A DNA stretch of 64,000 bases from Asticcacaulis tiandongensis. Lineage in GTDB: Bacteria; Pseudomonadota; Alphaproteobacteria; Caulobacterales; Caulobacteraceae. Under the pieces are notes generated by a model. The model did not search any database, was not told where the DNA came from, and saw only the letters and a program-made list of their open reading frames with translations. Where the stretch lies: contig NZ_ML636837.1 of NCBI RefSeq assembly GCF_006475605.1, positions 562,584-626,583 of the forward strand. The letters run 5' to 3'. How positions within the stretch are numbered: position 1 is the first letter of the stretch; each line of letters starts with the position of its first letter. Shown here piece by piece: positions 1 through 7,127 of this stretch. The translations under genes were made by a program, and so were the position numbers.

Positions 1-117
1 TTCGTCAAGCTGTGCCCACAGGTCTGTGTGCTCTTCGCCGAGCGCCAGCATCACCACAGCGGCTTTTTCAGCCCCGCTCAGCTTCTTTGGATCATCAATG
101 ACATTCGCACGCGCCAT
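1..117 (-). CDS. fliG: Flagellar motor switch protein FliG (5' part only)
   Basis: Only the first 39 codons are in the window; the gene continues past the left edge. The reading begins MARANVIDDPKKLSGAEK and continues into a hydrophobic AAVVMLALGEE stretch, which is the usual FliG N-terminus. FliG sits on the cytoplasmic face of the MS ring, binds the FliF C-terminus and couples stator torque to the rotor. The ATG lies three bases after the fliF stop codon, so the two genes are very probably co-transcribed and perhaps translationally coupled. Identification rests on a short stretch plus the fliF neighbour. Confidence 0.85.
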   Translation of the reverse strand, partial: MARANVIDDPKKLSGAEKAAVVMLALGEEHTDLWAQLDE

Positions 118-120
118 GAT

Positions 121-1776
121 CTATCCTTGGGTTTCATGCAGCCATGACCGGAGAATCGAGATCGATTCTTCGGGGTGGCGGTCTACAAATTCGGATACCC
201 GTTTGACGGAGGATGCCTTAACCTGACCTTCGATGCGGGCAATATCGATGCGTGAATCCATCTCACTCGGCAGGTTGGCATCGCCATTATAGGCAATGGC
301 GGCATTGTCGCCTGTAGGGCCGGCAAGGGCTGCGCCACCGGCGATAGCTGGCCCGCCCAGCGCAGGGGTTCGCAGACCACCGCCATTGGCCGGATTGATA
401 TATTTCAGCATCGGACGGGCGACAAAGAAGATGATCAGCAGGGCGACGAGCGCCAGCACCAGCATCTCGACGGCACGCATGATGTCGTCCTTGGTAAAGT
501 CAAACATGCCCGCACTGGCGGAGGTACCGCCTGCGGCCACGGCGGCATCATGGCTGAAGCGTACGTTCAGTACCTCGACCGTGTCGCCGCGATCGGCACT
601 GAAGCCGACGGCAGCCTTAACCAGCTGATCAAGACGCTGCATGTCCTCGGCTGAGCGCGGGGCATAGGTGGGAGCGGCATTGGCGTCGGCGGCAGGGGTC
701 AGGACGCCATCGACGACCACGGCCACAGCCAGTTTTTTGACGCCGCCGGGCATGATGACTTCGGTGGTGCGAGTATTGGAAATCTCATAGTTGGTCAGTT
801 CGTCGGTCTGATCGCTTGAGGAGCCGTTCACACCGGCACCGGGCTGGGCATTGACGTCGCCGGGGATATTGGCCTCGGCGGTGACCAGACCATCGGGTGA
901 CGGCTCGGTTGAGGTATCGGTGGCCGAGGTGGTGCGGGTTGAACGGACAACCTGACCGTCAGGATCGAACTGGGTCTGCTCACGGGTGATGGAGTTCATA
1001 TCGAGTTCGGCGGTCACGGTGACGCGCGCGGCCCCTGTACCGACCACGCCTTCGACGATTTCTTTAACGCGACGACGCAGGTTTTCTTCGATTTCGGTGC
1101 GCTTTTCGGCACCAGCCGCCCCAAGAAGCGGGTCGTCCTCGCCACCGGCGGCCAGAAGACGGTTCTTGTCGTCCACCAAGGTCACATTGCTGGCTTTCAG
1201 GCCCGGCACGGCACCGGCCACCAGATTACGGATCGAGCGTACCTGTTCGCCGCTCAGGTCCTGACCGGAGAGGCCGACGACCACTGAGCCGGTAGGCTGG
1301 GCGGCTTCTTCCTGAAACAGTTCACGGCGCGGCATGACCAGATGCACGCGCGCAGAACTTATGCCCTTAAGGGAGGCGATGGTGCGGGCCAGTTCGCCTT
1401 CGAGGGCGCGTTTGTTATTAATGTTCTGGACAAATTCGGTCTGACCGAGGGCGGGGGCATTATCAAACACCTCATAACCCACCGATCCGGCGGTCGGCAG
1501 GCCCTTTGAGGCCAGCATAAGGCGGGTGGAGGCGACATTATCGCGGTCAACCATTACGGTCGAGCCGTCACCCTTGGCCTGATACTTGATGCCCGCCTGA
1601 TCAAGGGCGGCGGTGATTTCAGCGGCTTCTTTAAGATCGAGATTGGAATAGAGCAGGGATTGCGGCTTGCCGCCCATATTCAGCATGACGGCGGCCAGCA
1701 CGGCGACCACGCCTATTGCGACGCCCGCAATAGCCGCCAGACGGCCTATACCGAATTGTTTGATAAACGAATCCAC
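121..1776 (-). CDS. fliF: Flagellar MS-ring protein FliF
   Basis: 551 residues, a normal length for FliF. FliF builds the MS ring in the inner membrane, the base on which the export apparatus and rotor assemble. A first membrane segment lies at about residues 12-32 (IAGVAIGVVAVLAAVML). The YscJ/FliF periplasmic domain follows, with the typical RALEGELARTI and ARVHLVMPRRELF stretches. A Thr/Ser-rich linker lies near residues 280-330, and a second membrane segment (VLALVALLIIFFVARPML) near residue 440. The acidic C-terminal tail, ending in SWLHETQG, is the FliG-binding part. It is the first gene of a minus-strand unit that continues into fliG. Its promoter region carries a pair of TTAA half-sites, as expected for an early CtrA-controlled flagellar gene. 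Confidence 0.96.
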   Translation of the reverse strand: MDSFIKQFGIGRLAAIAGVAIGVVAVLAAVMLNMGGKPQSLLYSNLDLKEAAEITAALDQAGIKYQAKGDGSTVMVDRDNVASTRLMLASKGLPTAGSVGYEVFDNAPALGQTEFVQNINNKRALEGELARTIASLKGISSARVHLVMPRRELFQEEAAQPTGSVVVGLSGQDLSGEQVRSIRNLVAGAVPGLKASNVTLVDDKNRLLAAGGEDDPLLGAAGAEKRTEIEENLRRRVKEIVEGVVGTGAARVTVTAELDMNSITREQTQFDPDGQVVRSTRTTSATDTSTEPSPDGLVTAEANIPGDVNAQPGAGVNGSSSDQTDELTNYEISNTRTTEVIMPGGVKKLAVAVVVDGVLTPAADANAAPTYAPRSAEDMQRLDQLVKAAVGFSADRGDTVEVLNVRFSHDAAVAAGGTSASAGMFDFTKDDIMRAVEMLVLALVALLIIFFVARPMLKYINPANGGGLRTPALGGPAIAGGAALAGPTGDNAAIAYNGDANLPSEMDSRIDIARIEGQVKASSVKRVSEFVDRHPEESISILRSWLHETQG

Positions 1777-1874
1777 GTCCGCTTAGCCCCATAATCCACA
1801 TGCACGGGACACACATCCACCAGGCTGACGCGATCCACTAGGCAGTAATTTCCCAGTGAAGCGTAAACGAGGTG

Positions 1875-1888
1875 TTAACGGGCGTTAA
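1875..1888 (-). promoter_or_regulatory. Candidate CtrA-like site upstream of fliF
   Basis: Two TTAA half-sites separated by six bases lie about 100 bp upstream of the fliF start. The well-known CtrA box is TTAA-N7-TTAA, so the spacing is one base short. In Caulobacter fliF is an early, CtrA-activated gene, which makes the position plausible. The match is weak by itself. Confidence 0.35.
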
Positions 1889-1983
1889 TTTTTCGGATTA
1901 TTTGGAGACAAGACGGGGACTTAGGGCCTGGAACAAGGAACCTGTAAGTCCTGAGGTTTGCCTGAGGGTTCGCAGAAACAGAA

Positions 1984-2020
1984 ATGGCCCCGTTCTTCAC
2001 GCAGGAAGCGGCGGGGCCAT
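1984..2020 (-). terminator. Likely terminator downstream of sciP
   Basis: A 9-bp stem, ATGGCCCCG paired with CGGGGCCAT, has a loop of about 19 bases. On the minus strand it is followed by a pyrimidine-rich run (TTTCTGTTTCTG). It starts 28 bp after the sciP stop and would separate sciP from fliF. Confidence 0.55.
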
Positions 2021-2047
2021 CTGATTCGTTTACGCCTTTGAACCGTA

Positions 2048-2329
2048 TTAGCGGTACTGCTGGATACGGGTCGTGCGCAGACCGGCCATGCCATGGCTAT
2101 CAATAGCCTTTTGCCAGCCAATAAACTCTTCGGAAGTAATGCGGTAACGTTCGCATGCTTCCTCAAAGCTCAGCAGTCCGCCACGTACAGCGGCCACTAC
2201 TTCTGCCTTGCGGCGGATGACCCAGCGCTCCGTGCCCGGAGGCGGGAGGTCGGAGAGGGTCAGCTTTGCCCCGGTTGGTCCAATCACGTATGTATCGCCT
2301 TTGCTATCGCGGCGTTTTTCTTGCAGCAT
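2048..2329 (-). CDS. sciP: CtrA inhibitor SciP (DUF1153 family)
   Basis: 93 residues, the size of Caulobacter SciP. The family is a small helix-turn-helix protein of Alphaproteobacteria; in Caulobacter it binds CtrA and blocks transcription of CtrA-dependent genes in G1 swarmer cells. The core GPTGAKLTLSDLPPPGTERW, then RRKAEVVAAVRGG and the helical region FEEACERYRITSEEF, is characteristic. The Caulobacter gene sits between fliF and flgE, and that order is kept here. The upstream region has a GANTC site overlapping a TTAA-N7-TTAG CtrA-like box, which fits the known CtrA-dependent late expression. The start is the ATG giving MLQEKRRDSKGD. Confidence 0.93.
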   Translation of the reverse strand: MLQEKRRDSKGDTYVIGPTGAKLTLSDLPPPGTERWVIRRKAEVVAAVRGGLLSFEEACERYRITSEEFIGWQKAIDSHGMAGLRTTRIQQYR

Positions 2330-2381
2330 GACTTTTTCACGCCTTTCTTACCATCACCATTGATTAGCAAGTTAGCATGAG

Positions 2382-2400
2382 GAATCTAACATCCGCTTAA
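2382..2400 (-). promoter_or_regulatory. Overlapping GANTC site and CtrA-like box upstream of sciP
   Basis: GAATC at 2382-2386 is a CcrM methylation target (GANTC). It shares a base with TTAA-N7-TTAG read on the minus strand (2400 to 2386), one mismatch from the CtrA box TTAA-N7-TTAA. The pair lies 53-71 bp upstream of the sciP ATG. The combination is typical of cell-cycle promoters in Caulobacterales. No binding data are available. Confidence 0.5.
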
Positions 2401-2500
2401 CCGCCTTAGTAAATTAAGTCCTAATGACGGTATTTGCAGACGTTAATAAGTCATTTACTTTAAGTAACGCCTGTTATTCATTATTAATCCCTGTTAATAC

Positions 2501-3976
2501 TTATCGCTTGATGTTGAGTAGCTCCTGCAACATCTCATCAGCGGTTGTGATGATCTTTGATGAGGCCGAATAGGCGCGCTGGGTGGTGATCAGGCCGGTA
2601 AATTCCTGAGACAGGTCAACGGCTGAGGCTTCAAGGGTGGCGACGCTCAGGAGGCCCGAACCGCTATCGCCCGGAACCTTGAGGACATAGGGGCCGGAGG
2701 TGGTGGAGACGCGATAGGCGTTACCTGAGACCGGCACCAGACCGTCGGCATTGACAAAGGTCGCCAGAGCCACCTGAGCGATGTCGCGGGTCGAGCCATT
2801 GGTAAAGATGGCGGTAACCATGCCGGTTTCGGAAATGGTGATCTCATCGAGAATGCCAAACGCCGTACCGTTCGAGGTGACCTTATGGGTGACGGAGGAC
2901 GCATTATACTGCGTGAAGCCTGTGCCCAGCGAGTTGAAGTCAATATGGATGTCCTGACCGGCGACGCCTGTGTCAGAACCCCAGCGCACGCCGGCACCGG
3001 CATCCCAGGCACCGATAACCAGTTCGGCATTGCCAAAGGTCGCGCCGGTATAGGTCGTGCCGCCGACAATCATGGTGCTGTTGGCCGGGTCGAGCTTGGC
3101 GGTGTTTTCGTCGAACATCAGAATGCCGCTGGCGACCTGACCGTTACCGCTGGTAGTGTCCGAACCCCAGGCGGCACCGGCGGGTGTGCCTGAACCGTTT
3201 ACGATGTCCGGCGACCAGATTTCATAGGCCCACTGGTTGGCACCGATCTTGACCAGTGACATGGTCAGGTTGCGCTCACCGCCAAGGCTGTCGGCGACGG
3301 GGATGGTGATTTCCACGTCGGGTTTGGTGGTCGCCAGTGTATTGGGTGTGTTGATATTGTATTTCGACATGGGTAGCGGCGCGGTCGGCGGCGTAGCCGT
3401 CACAGCGGCGGCATAGGCTGCACCACCGGTGGAAACCGCCTGAGCGGCATTGAGGTTGGCGCTCAGGCGTGCCGCACTTGAGGCTTCGGCGGTGCCGCCG
3501 ATGTCGCTGATCTTAATGGGCGCCAGCTGATTGAAGTCGGACGACGAGGTGTTGACTGCGCCCAGTTCGTTTACCGGCCAACCCTGAAGGTAAAGACCGG
3601 CGGCGTTTTTCAGGAAACCGTTTTCGTCAGTCGTGAACGAGCCGTCACGCGTAAACAGGTGCAGGTCATTGGCCGTTGCCGTTGGCGACTGTGTGGTGAC
3701 AAAGAAGCCCTGACCGTCAATGCCCAGATCAAGATCGCTGTTGGTGCGCGACAGACCGGAGATATTCGAGATGACGTGACGTGTCGCGGCATTGACGCCA
3801 CCGGCATTGTAGCTGCGTTGCTGGGTCGCCGAAGTGACGATGGCCGAAAAGTCAGTGCGCACGCGCTTATAGGCGGTGGTATTGACGTTGGCGATATTGT
3901 TCGAAATCGCCGACAGGGCGGTGGCATTGGCGGCCAGACCCGATACACCGGCTTGCATGGAAGCATTCAGACTCAT
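2501..3976 (-). CDS. flgE: Flagellar hook protein FlgE
   Basis: 491 residues. FlgE polymerises into the hook, the universal joint between rod and filament; it is exported by the flagellar type III system and has no cleaved signal peptide. The N-terminus (MSLNASMQAGVSGLAANA, then AISNNIANVNTTAYKR) is the Flg_bb_rod motif. The middle carries the FlgE D2-type region, and the C-terminus (QEFTGLITTQRAYSASSK, then TTADEMLQELLNIKR) is the conserved coiled-coil tail. It follows flgD by 42 bp on the same strand and is probably the last gene of the fliK-flgD-flgE unit. A TTAA-N6-TTAA pair lies just beyond its stop at 2484-2497. Confidence 0.96.
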   Translation of the reverse strand: MSLNASMQAGVSGLAANATALSAISNNIANVNTTAYKRVRTDFSAIVTSATQQRSYNAGGVNAATRHVISNISGLSRTNSDLDLGIDGQGFFVTTQSPTATANDLHLFTRDGSFTTDENGFLKNAAGLYLQGWPVNELGAVNTSSSDFNQLAPIKISDIGGTAEASSAARLSANLNAAQAVSTGGAAYAAAVTATPPTAPLPMSKYNINTPNTLATTKPDVEITIPVADSLGGERNLTMSLVKIGANQWAYEIWSPDIVNGSGTPAGAAWGSDTTSGNGQVASGILMFDENTAKLDPANSTMIVGGTTYTGATFGNAELVIGAWDAGAGVRWGSDTGVAGQDIHIDFNSLGTGFTQYNASSVTHKVTSNGTAFGILDEITISETGMVTAIFTNGSTRDIAQVALATFVNADGLVPVSGNAYRVSTTSGPYVLKVPGDSGSGLLSVATLEASAVDLSQEFTGLITTQRAYSASSKIITTADEMLQELLNIKR

Positions 3977-4018
3977 GAGATTAACTCCTTCGCAGAGATA
4001 TTTCTTATTATGTTGAGG

Positions 4019-4681
4019 TTAGCTCGCCTTCGCCTGTTCGACGCCGGTGATATAGCTAAGGGGGATGAGGGACATGCCGACCCGCAGGACGGATTGCCCG
4101 TTAATGAATTCGGCGGCATCGACCGTGCCGCGCATATAGACCGCAGATTTGATGTCCGCGCCGCCTGCCGTTTTGGCTGTAACCTGTAAGGTATAGTCAC
4201 CGGCGCGCACCGTCTTGCCGGACGCGTCCTTGCCGTCCCAGACGAAGGTGTTTTCACCCACATCCTTGCCGTCGGCGGAACCGCTCCAGATGACGGTGCC
4301 GTCCTTGTTGGTGACCTTGAGGTCAACGGTCTCGGCGGCGGTGCCAAGCGCGTATTTCCATTCAAGGGGCTGATCCTTGAAGGTTTGCGCATCAATATCG
4401 GCGGTAACATTCTTGCCAATAAAGCCGACGACGGCGTTCAAGTTGCTGGCACCTTGCGCCACAAGTGTGGCCAGATGCTCGTTCTGCTTAAGTTGCTGCT
4501 CGACCGAGGTATATTGCACCAGCTGGTTCGTCCATTCGGTCGAATCCATTGGGCTTAGGGGGTCCTGATTACGGATCTGTGCCGTCAGGAGGCCTAAGAA
4601 TGTCTCATAGGTCGAGGCCAGACCGGTCATGCCACCAGTCATGGAGGGGGCGGCGGCATTATTACCAACAGCGGTAACCAT
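4019..4681 (-). CDS. flgD: Flagellar hook assembly protein FlgD
   Basis: 220 residues. FlgD is the hook scaffold: it caps the growing hook and guides addition of FlgE. The conserved N-terminal stretch is visible at about residues 25-55 (TYETFLGLLTAQIRNQDPL, then MDSTEWTNQLVQYTSVEQQ). A C-terminal FLgD Ig/tudor-like part follows, including DGTVIWSGSADGKDVG and TYTLQV-like strands. It lies 11 bp downstream of fliK and 42 bp upstream of flgE, so the three genes form one transcription unit of hook genes. Confidence 0.95.
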   Translation of the reverse strand: MVTAVGNNAAAPSMTGGMTGLASTYETFLGLLTAQIRNQDPLSPMDSTEWTNQLVQYTSVEQQLKQNEHLATLVAQGASNLNAVVGFIGKNVTADIDAQTFKDQPLEWKYALGTAAETVDLKVTNKDGTVIWSGSADGKDVGENTFVWDGKDASGKTVRAGDYTLQVTAKTAGGADIKSAVYMRGTVDAAEFINGQSVLRVGMSLIPLSYITGVEQAKAS

Positions 4682-4692
4682 AGGGGTGCTCC

Positions 4693-6687
4693 TTAGACCA
4701 GCATACTGAGGGACAGTTGCTGTCCGGATGAATAAAGACCGTCGACAGGCGCACCGGCATAGGGGCGATTGTGAACGGGAAGAGGGGCGGGGATATCATT
4801 ATCCGTGTCGTTAACAGGCAAGGCAGGGTGCTGCCCGTCACGTGAATGGCGCTCACGCGAGGAGAAGCTTAAAGACCCGTCCTCAAGCTGGAAACCGGCC
4901 TGCTCGAGCTGGCGGCGCAGTTCGTCCTGACGGCCGCGGAATTCGCTTTCGCTGATCGGACTGTCGAAGCTCAGGTGGGCCGACAGCTTACCATCGGCAT
5001 TGATTTCAAGGCGCACATCGACGCGGCCCTGATCGGCGGGCTTAAGCTGCATGTCGAACTGCGTGGTCTTACCGGCCAGTTTGCGCGTGATCTGGGCGCT
5101 TAAGGCGGCAATGTTTTCCACGGCATGGGACGACAGGTGTGACCCTTGCGGGGCTGGTGCCAGTGGTGGAGCGGCGGTCATAAGCGCAGGCTGTAGCGGC
5201 GCTCTGGGGGCTGACAGTTCAGCGGTGGGCGGGGTGGCCGGAAGCTGGGTCGGGCTTTGCGCCGGTGTGGTTTCAGGCGCAGCGGTATCGGGTTTGGCTA
5301 TGGCCGAGGCCGCATCAGGGGCAGGTTCAGCCTTAAGGGCGACCGTGGTCTGAGGGGTGGGCTCAGGACGGGCAGAACCCAACGGACTGTGCGGCGGTTT
5401 GGTGTCTGCGGGGGCCTGTGCCTCTGCGCGTGTGGCCGCAGGGACAGGGGTTTCGCCGTCCGTTGTATCGTCAGCCGTATCTATAGGGAGGGCCAAGGGT
5501 GCTGAGGTTAAAGGCGTCCGGGGGCGGGTCACAGGCGTCAGGGCAGCCTGCACGGCGGCGGGCACAGTTTCAGGCGCGGTTGCAGAAGCGGGTGCGGGCG
5601 TGACCGGTGCGCGATCAGGGGCGGCGTCCGTCAGGTCAGTGTCCAGCGAAGCCATGTTGGGTGCGGGTGCGGTTACTGACGGTCTGTCTCTGACCGGCAA
5701 GGTATCAGCCTGCACGGTTGCAGACTGTAGGCGCGGTGCGTCCGGTGACGGGGCCTGAAGCTCAGGGGCATCAGAGGGTGTTGCCCATGCGATGTCAGAC
5801 TGTGCCTGTGTATCCGGGATGGCTCTGCCCTGAACGGGGGCATTGTCAGACGCGTTAGGCTGAGGCGCGTTAGTCTGAGGTGTCTGAACGACGGGCGCAG
5901 CGGACGCAAGGGATTGAGACTGAACCGGTGGGGTCGCAGACATATTCACGGGGGTCTGCGGGGTTTGTGGCGTGAGCGTGTCGGCAAAGGGCAGCGACGG
6001 CGCGTTGACGGTTAGTTCCGGGGCGTCAGAGGCTGTGCTGGGTTGGGCCATGCTCTGGACCGTCGGGGTCTGAACAGAGGGGGTTTGGTCAGGCTTGTGT
6101 GTCGACGGTGTTACGGACAAGGGCGCTGCCTGAAGGGCGGTGTCTGCCGGTGCCGCTACGGATGCGCGGGGCGTTGCGAGGTCAGGCTTGGCCATAGCGG
6201 CCTGAGGCGTCTCGGTAACCGGCGTCTGGATCGCCTGCGCAAGCTGAGTTACCGGCTGGGCGAGCGTTTCAGGGCGGTTTATGGTGGGCTGACCCGCAGG
6301 CAGGGGCATCTCCGCCGGAGCGTCGATTGCCGAAGCCGGAGTCGATACTGATGGTGTCGATACTGATGGTGTCGATACCGATATTGCGGCATCTGAGGAC
6401 AGGGCCGCAGCGGGCTGTACCGGTGGCCAGATCAGGGTTTGGGTTTCACCTTCTGCGCCAGGCTCCGGAGCGGTGTGCGTATCCGGTGCGAGGGTGAGCG
6501 TGGCCGCTATGTAGGTAAAGGCAGGTAAATCCGGTTGGGTTTGTGCCTGCGTATCGGTGTCCGCCAATACCGTATCCAGAAGTCTGGCGAATGCGCCCGA
6601 CGTTTCACCCGACGCAGCTGTACCGCTCACCGTCAATGGGGCGGTGGGGCCTTTAAGTTCCGGCAGAGGCAGGAAGACGGACGTCAT
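4693..6687 (-). CDS. fliK: Flagellar hook-length control protein FliK
   Basis: From the chosen ATG the protein has 664 residues. Nearly all of the first 530 are Pro/Ala/Thr/Gln-rich low-complexity sequence, and the C-terminal 130 hold the Flg_hook domain (MQLKPADQGRVDVRLEI, then SEFRGRQDELRRQLEQAGF). FliK is a secreted ruler that measures hook length and switches export from hook to filament substrates. The reading frame extends to a TTG at 6768, but that codon lies almost at the predicted transcription start of the sigma-54 promoter at 6784-6798, so ATG 6687 is preferred. Residues encoded around 6341-6385 contain three tandem SVSTP units. FliK diverges quickly; the assignment rests on the C-terminal domain and the flgD/flgE neighbours. 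Confidence 0.88.
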   Translation of the reverse strand: MTSVFLPLPELKGPTAPLTVSGTAASGETSGAFARLLDTVLADTDTQAQTQPDLPAFTYIAATLTLAPDTHTAPEPGAEGETQTLIWPPVQPAAALSSDAAISVSTPSVSTPSVSTPASAIDAPAEMPLPAGQPTINRPETLAQPVTQLAQAIQTPVTETPQAAMAKPDLATPRASVAAPADTALQAAPLSVTPSTHKPDQTPSVQTPTVQSMAQPSTASDAPELTVNAPSLPFADTLTPQTPQTPVNMSATPPVQSQSLASAAPVVQTPQTNAPQPNASDNAPVQGRAIPDTQAQSDIAWATPSDAPELQAPSPDAPRLQSATVQADTLPVRDRPSVTAPAPNMASLDTDLTDAAPDRAPVTPAPASATAPETVPAAVQAALTPVTRPRTPLTSAPLALPIDTADDTTDGETPVPAATRAEAQAPADTKPPHSPLGSARPEPTPQTTVALKAEPAPDAASAIAKPDTAAPETTPAQSPTQLPATPPTAELSAPRAPLQPALMTAAPPLAPAPQGSHLSSHAVENIAALSAQITRKLAGKTTQFDMQLKPADQGRVDVRLEINADGKLSAHLSFDSPISESEFRGRQDELRRQLEQAGFQLEDGSLSFSSRERHSRDGQHPALPVNDTDNDIPAPLPVHNRPYAGAPVDGLYSSGQQLSLSMLV

Positions 6688-6783
6688 AAGGGTCAACTTC
6701 GCAGAATAAGACACAGCCCGACCGGATTGTTCCGGCTTCTGTATTCGGTGAACGCCTTTTGCGTCCAATCACCATCGGCCTAC

Positions 6784-6798
6784 GCAAGGCCTGTGCCA
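6784..6798 (-). promoter_or_regulatory. Sigma-54 promoter for fliK-flgD-flgE
   Basis: Read on the minus strand this is TGGCAC-AGGCC-TTGC, an exact match to the -24/-12 sigma-54 consensus TGGCAC-N5-TTGC. It lies about 97 bp upstream of the preferred fliK ATG and faces it. Class III hook genes of Caulobacter are sigma-54 dependent, so sequence and context agree. Confidence 0.85.
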
Positions 6799-6947
6799 TT
6801 TGTTAAGGCATTGAAATTTAATGATATAATTTTAGATAAGGCGCAAAGTGCCTAGGTAAAAAGCGCTTTCGCCGGATCAAATTTGCCGGGTAGGCCGCAG
6901 GCTGCCGCAGAGGGCCGTGGGCGATTTTTCGGCCTGAGGGGCGCGCG

Positions 6948-6962
6948 TGGCATCAGTCTTGA
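6948..6962 (+). promoter_or_regulatory. Weak sigma-54-like sequence upstream of flgK
   Basis: TGGCAT-CAGTC-TTGA faces flgK. The -24 part is good and the spacing correct, but the usually invariant GC of the -12 element is GA. It is about 165 bp from the flgK start. It may be a weak promoter or chance. Confidence 0.25.
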
Positions 6963-7087
6963 AACCCTGTGGACTGATATTCACTTTGTGCGCAGGCCGT
7001 TACAGGTAAGATTTTGAAATATAACAGAAAAATTTTATCGGCTAAAAAAACAACCGGGCAAAATCTGCCCTGTTGCAGGCAGGTCTT

Positions 7088-7111
7088 GCCTGAATCTCAT
7101 GCGCTCAGGCA
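7088..7111 (+). promoter_or_regulatory. Leader hairpin just before the flgK ribosome binding site
   Basis: TGCCTGA (7088-7094) pairs with TCAGGCA (7105-7111), leaving a 10-base loop. The AGGAG ribosome binding site (7111-7115) overlaps the foot of the stem, and a GAATC (GANTC) site at 7092-7096 lies in its left arm. The ATG follows 12 bases after AGGAG. A role in translational control is inference only. Confidence 0.4.
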
Positions 7112-7127
7112 GGAGCCGGTATAGAAT

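Larger units (their letters stand above)
6688..7127. other. Divergent flagellar promoter region between fliK and flgK
   Basis: 440 bp without a gene. It carries the sigma-54 promoter for fliK, a weaker sigma-54-like sequence facing flgK and a hairpin in the flgK leader, each listed separately. An AT-rich segment at about 6815-6845 separates the two directions and could hold an activator site (FlbD-type enhancers are known in Caulobacter flagellar promoters), but I could not pick out a specific site. Confidence 0.6.

Noticed and set aside
6688-6768. Longer FliK starting at TTG 6768
   Set aside because: The TTG coincides with the expected start of transcription from the sigma-54 promoter, and the extra 27 residues have no FliK-like character.
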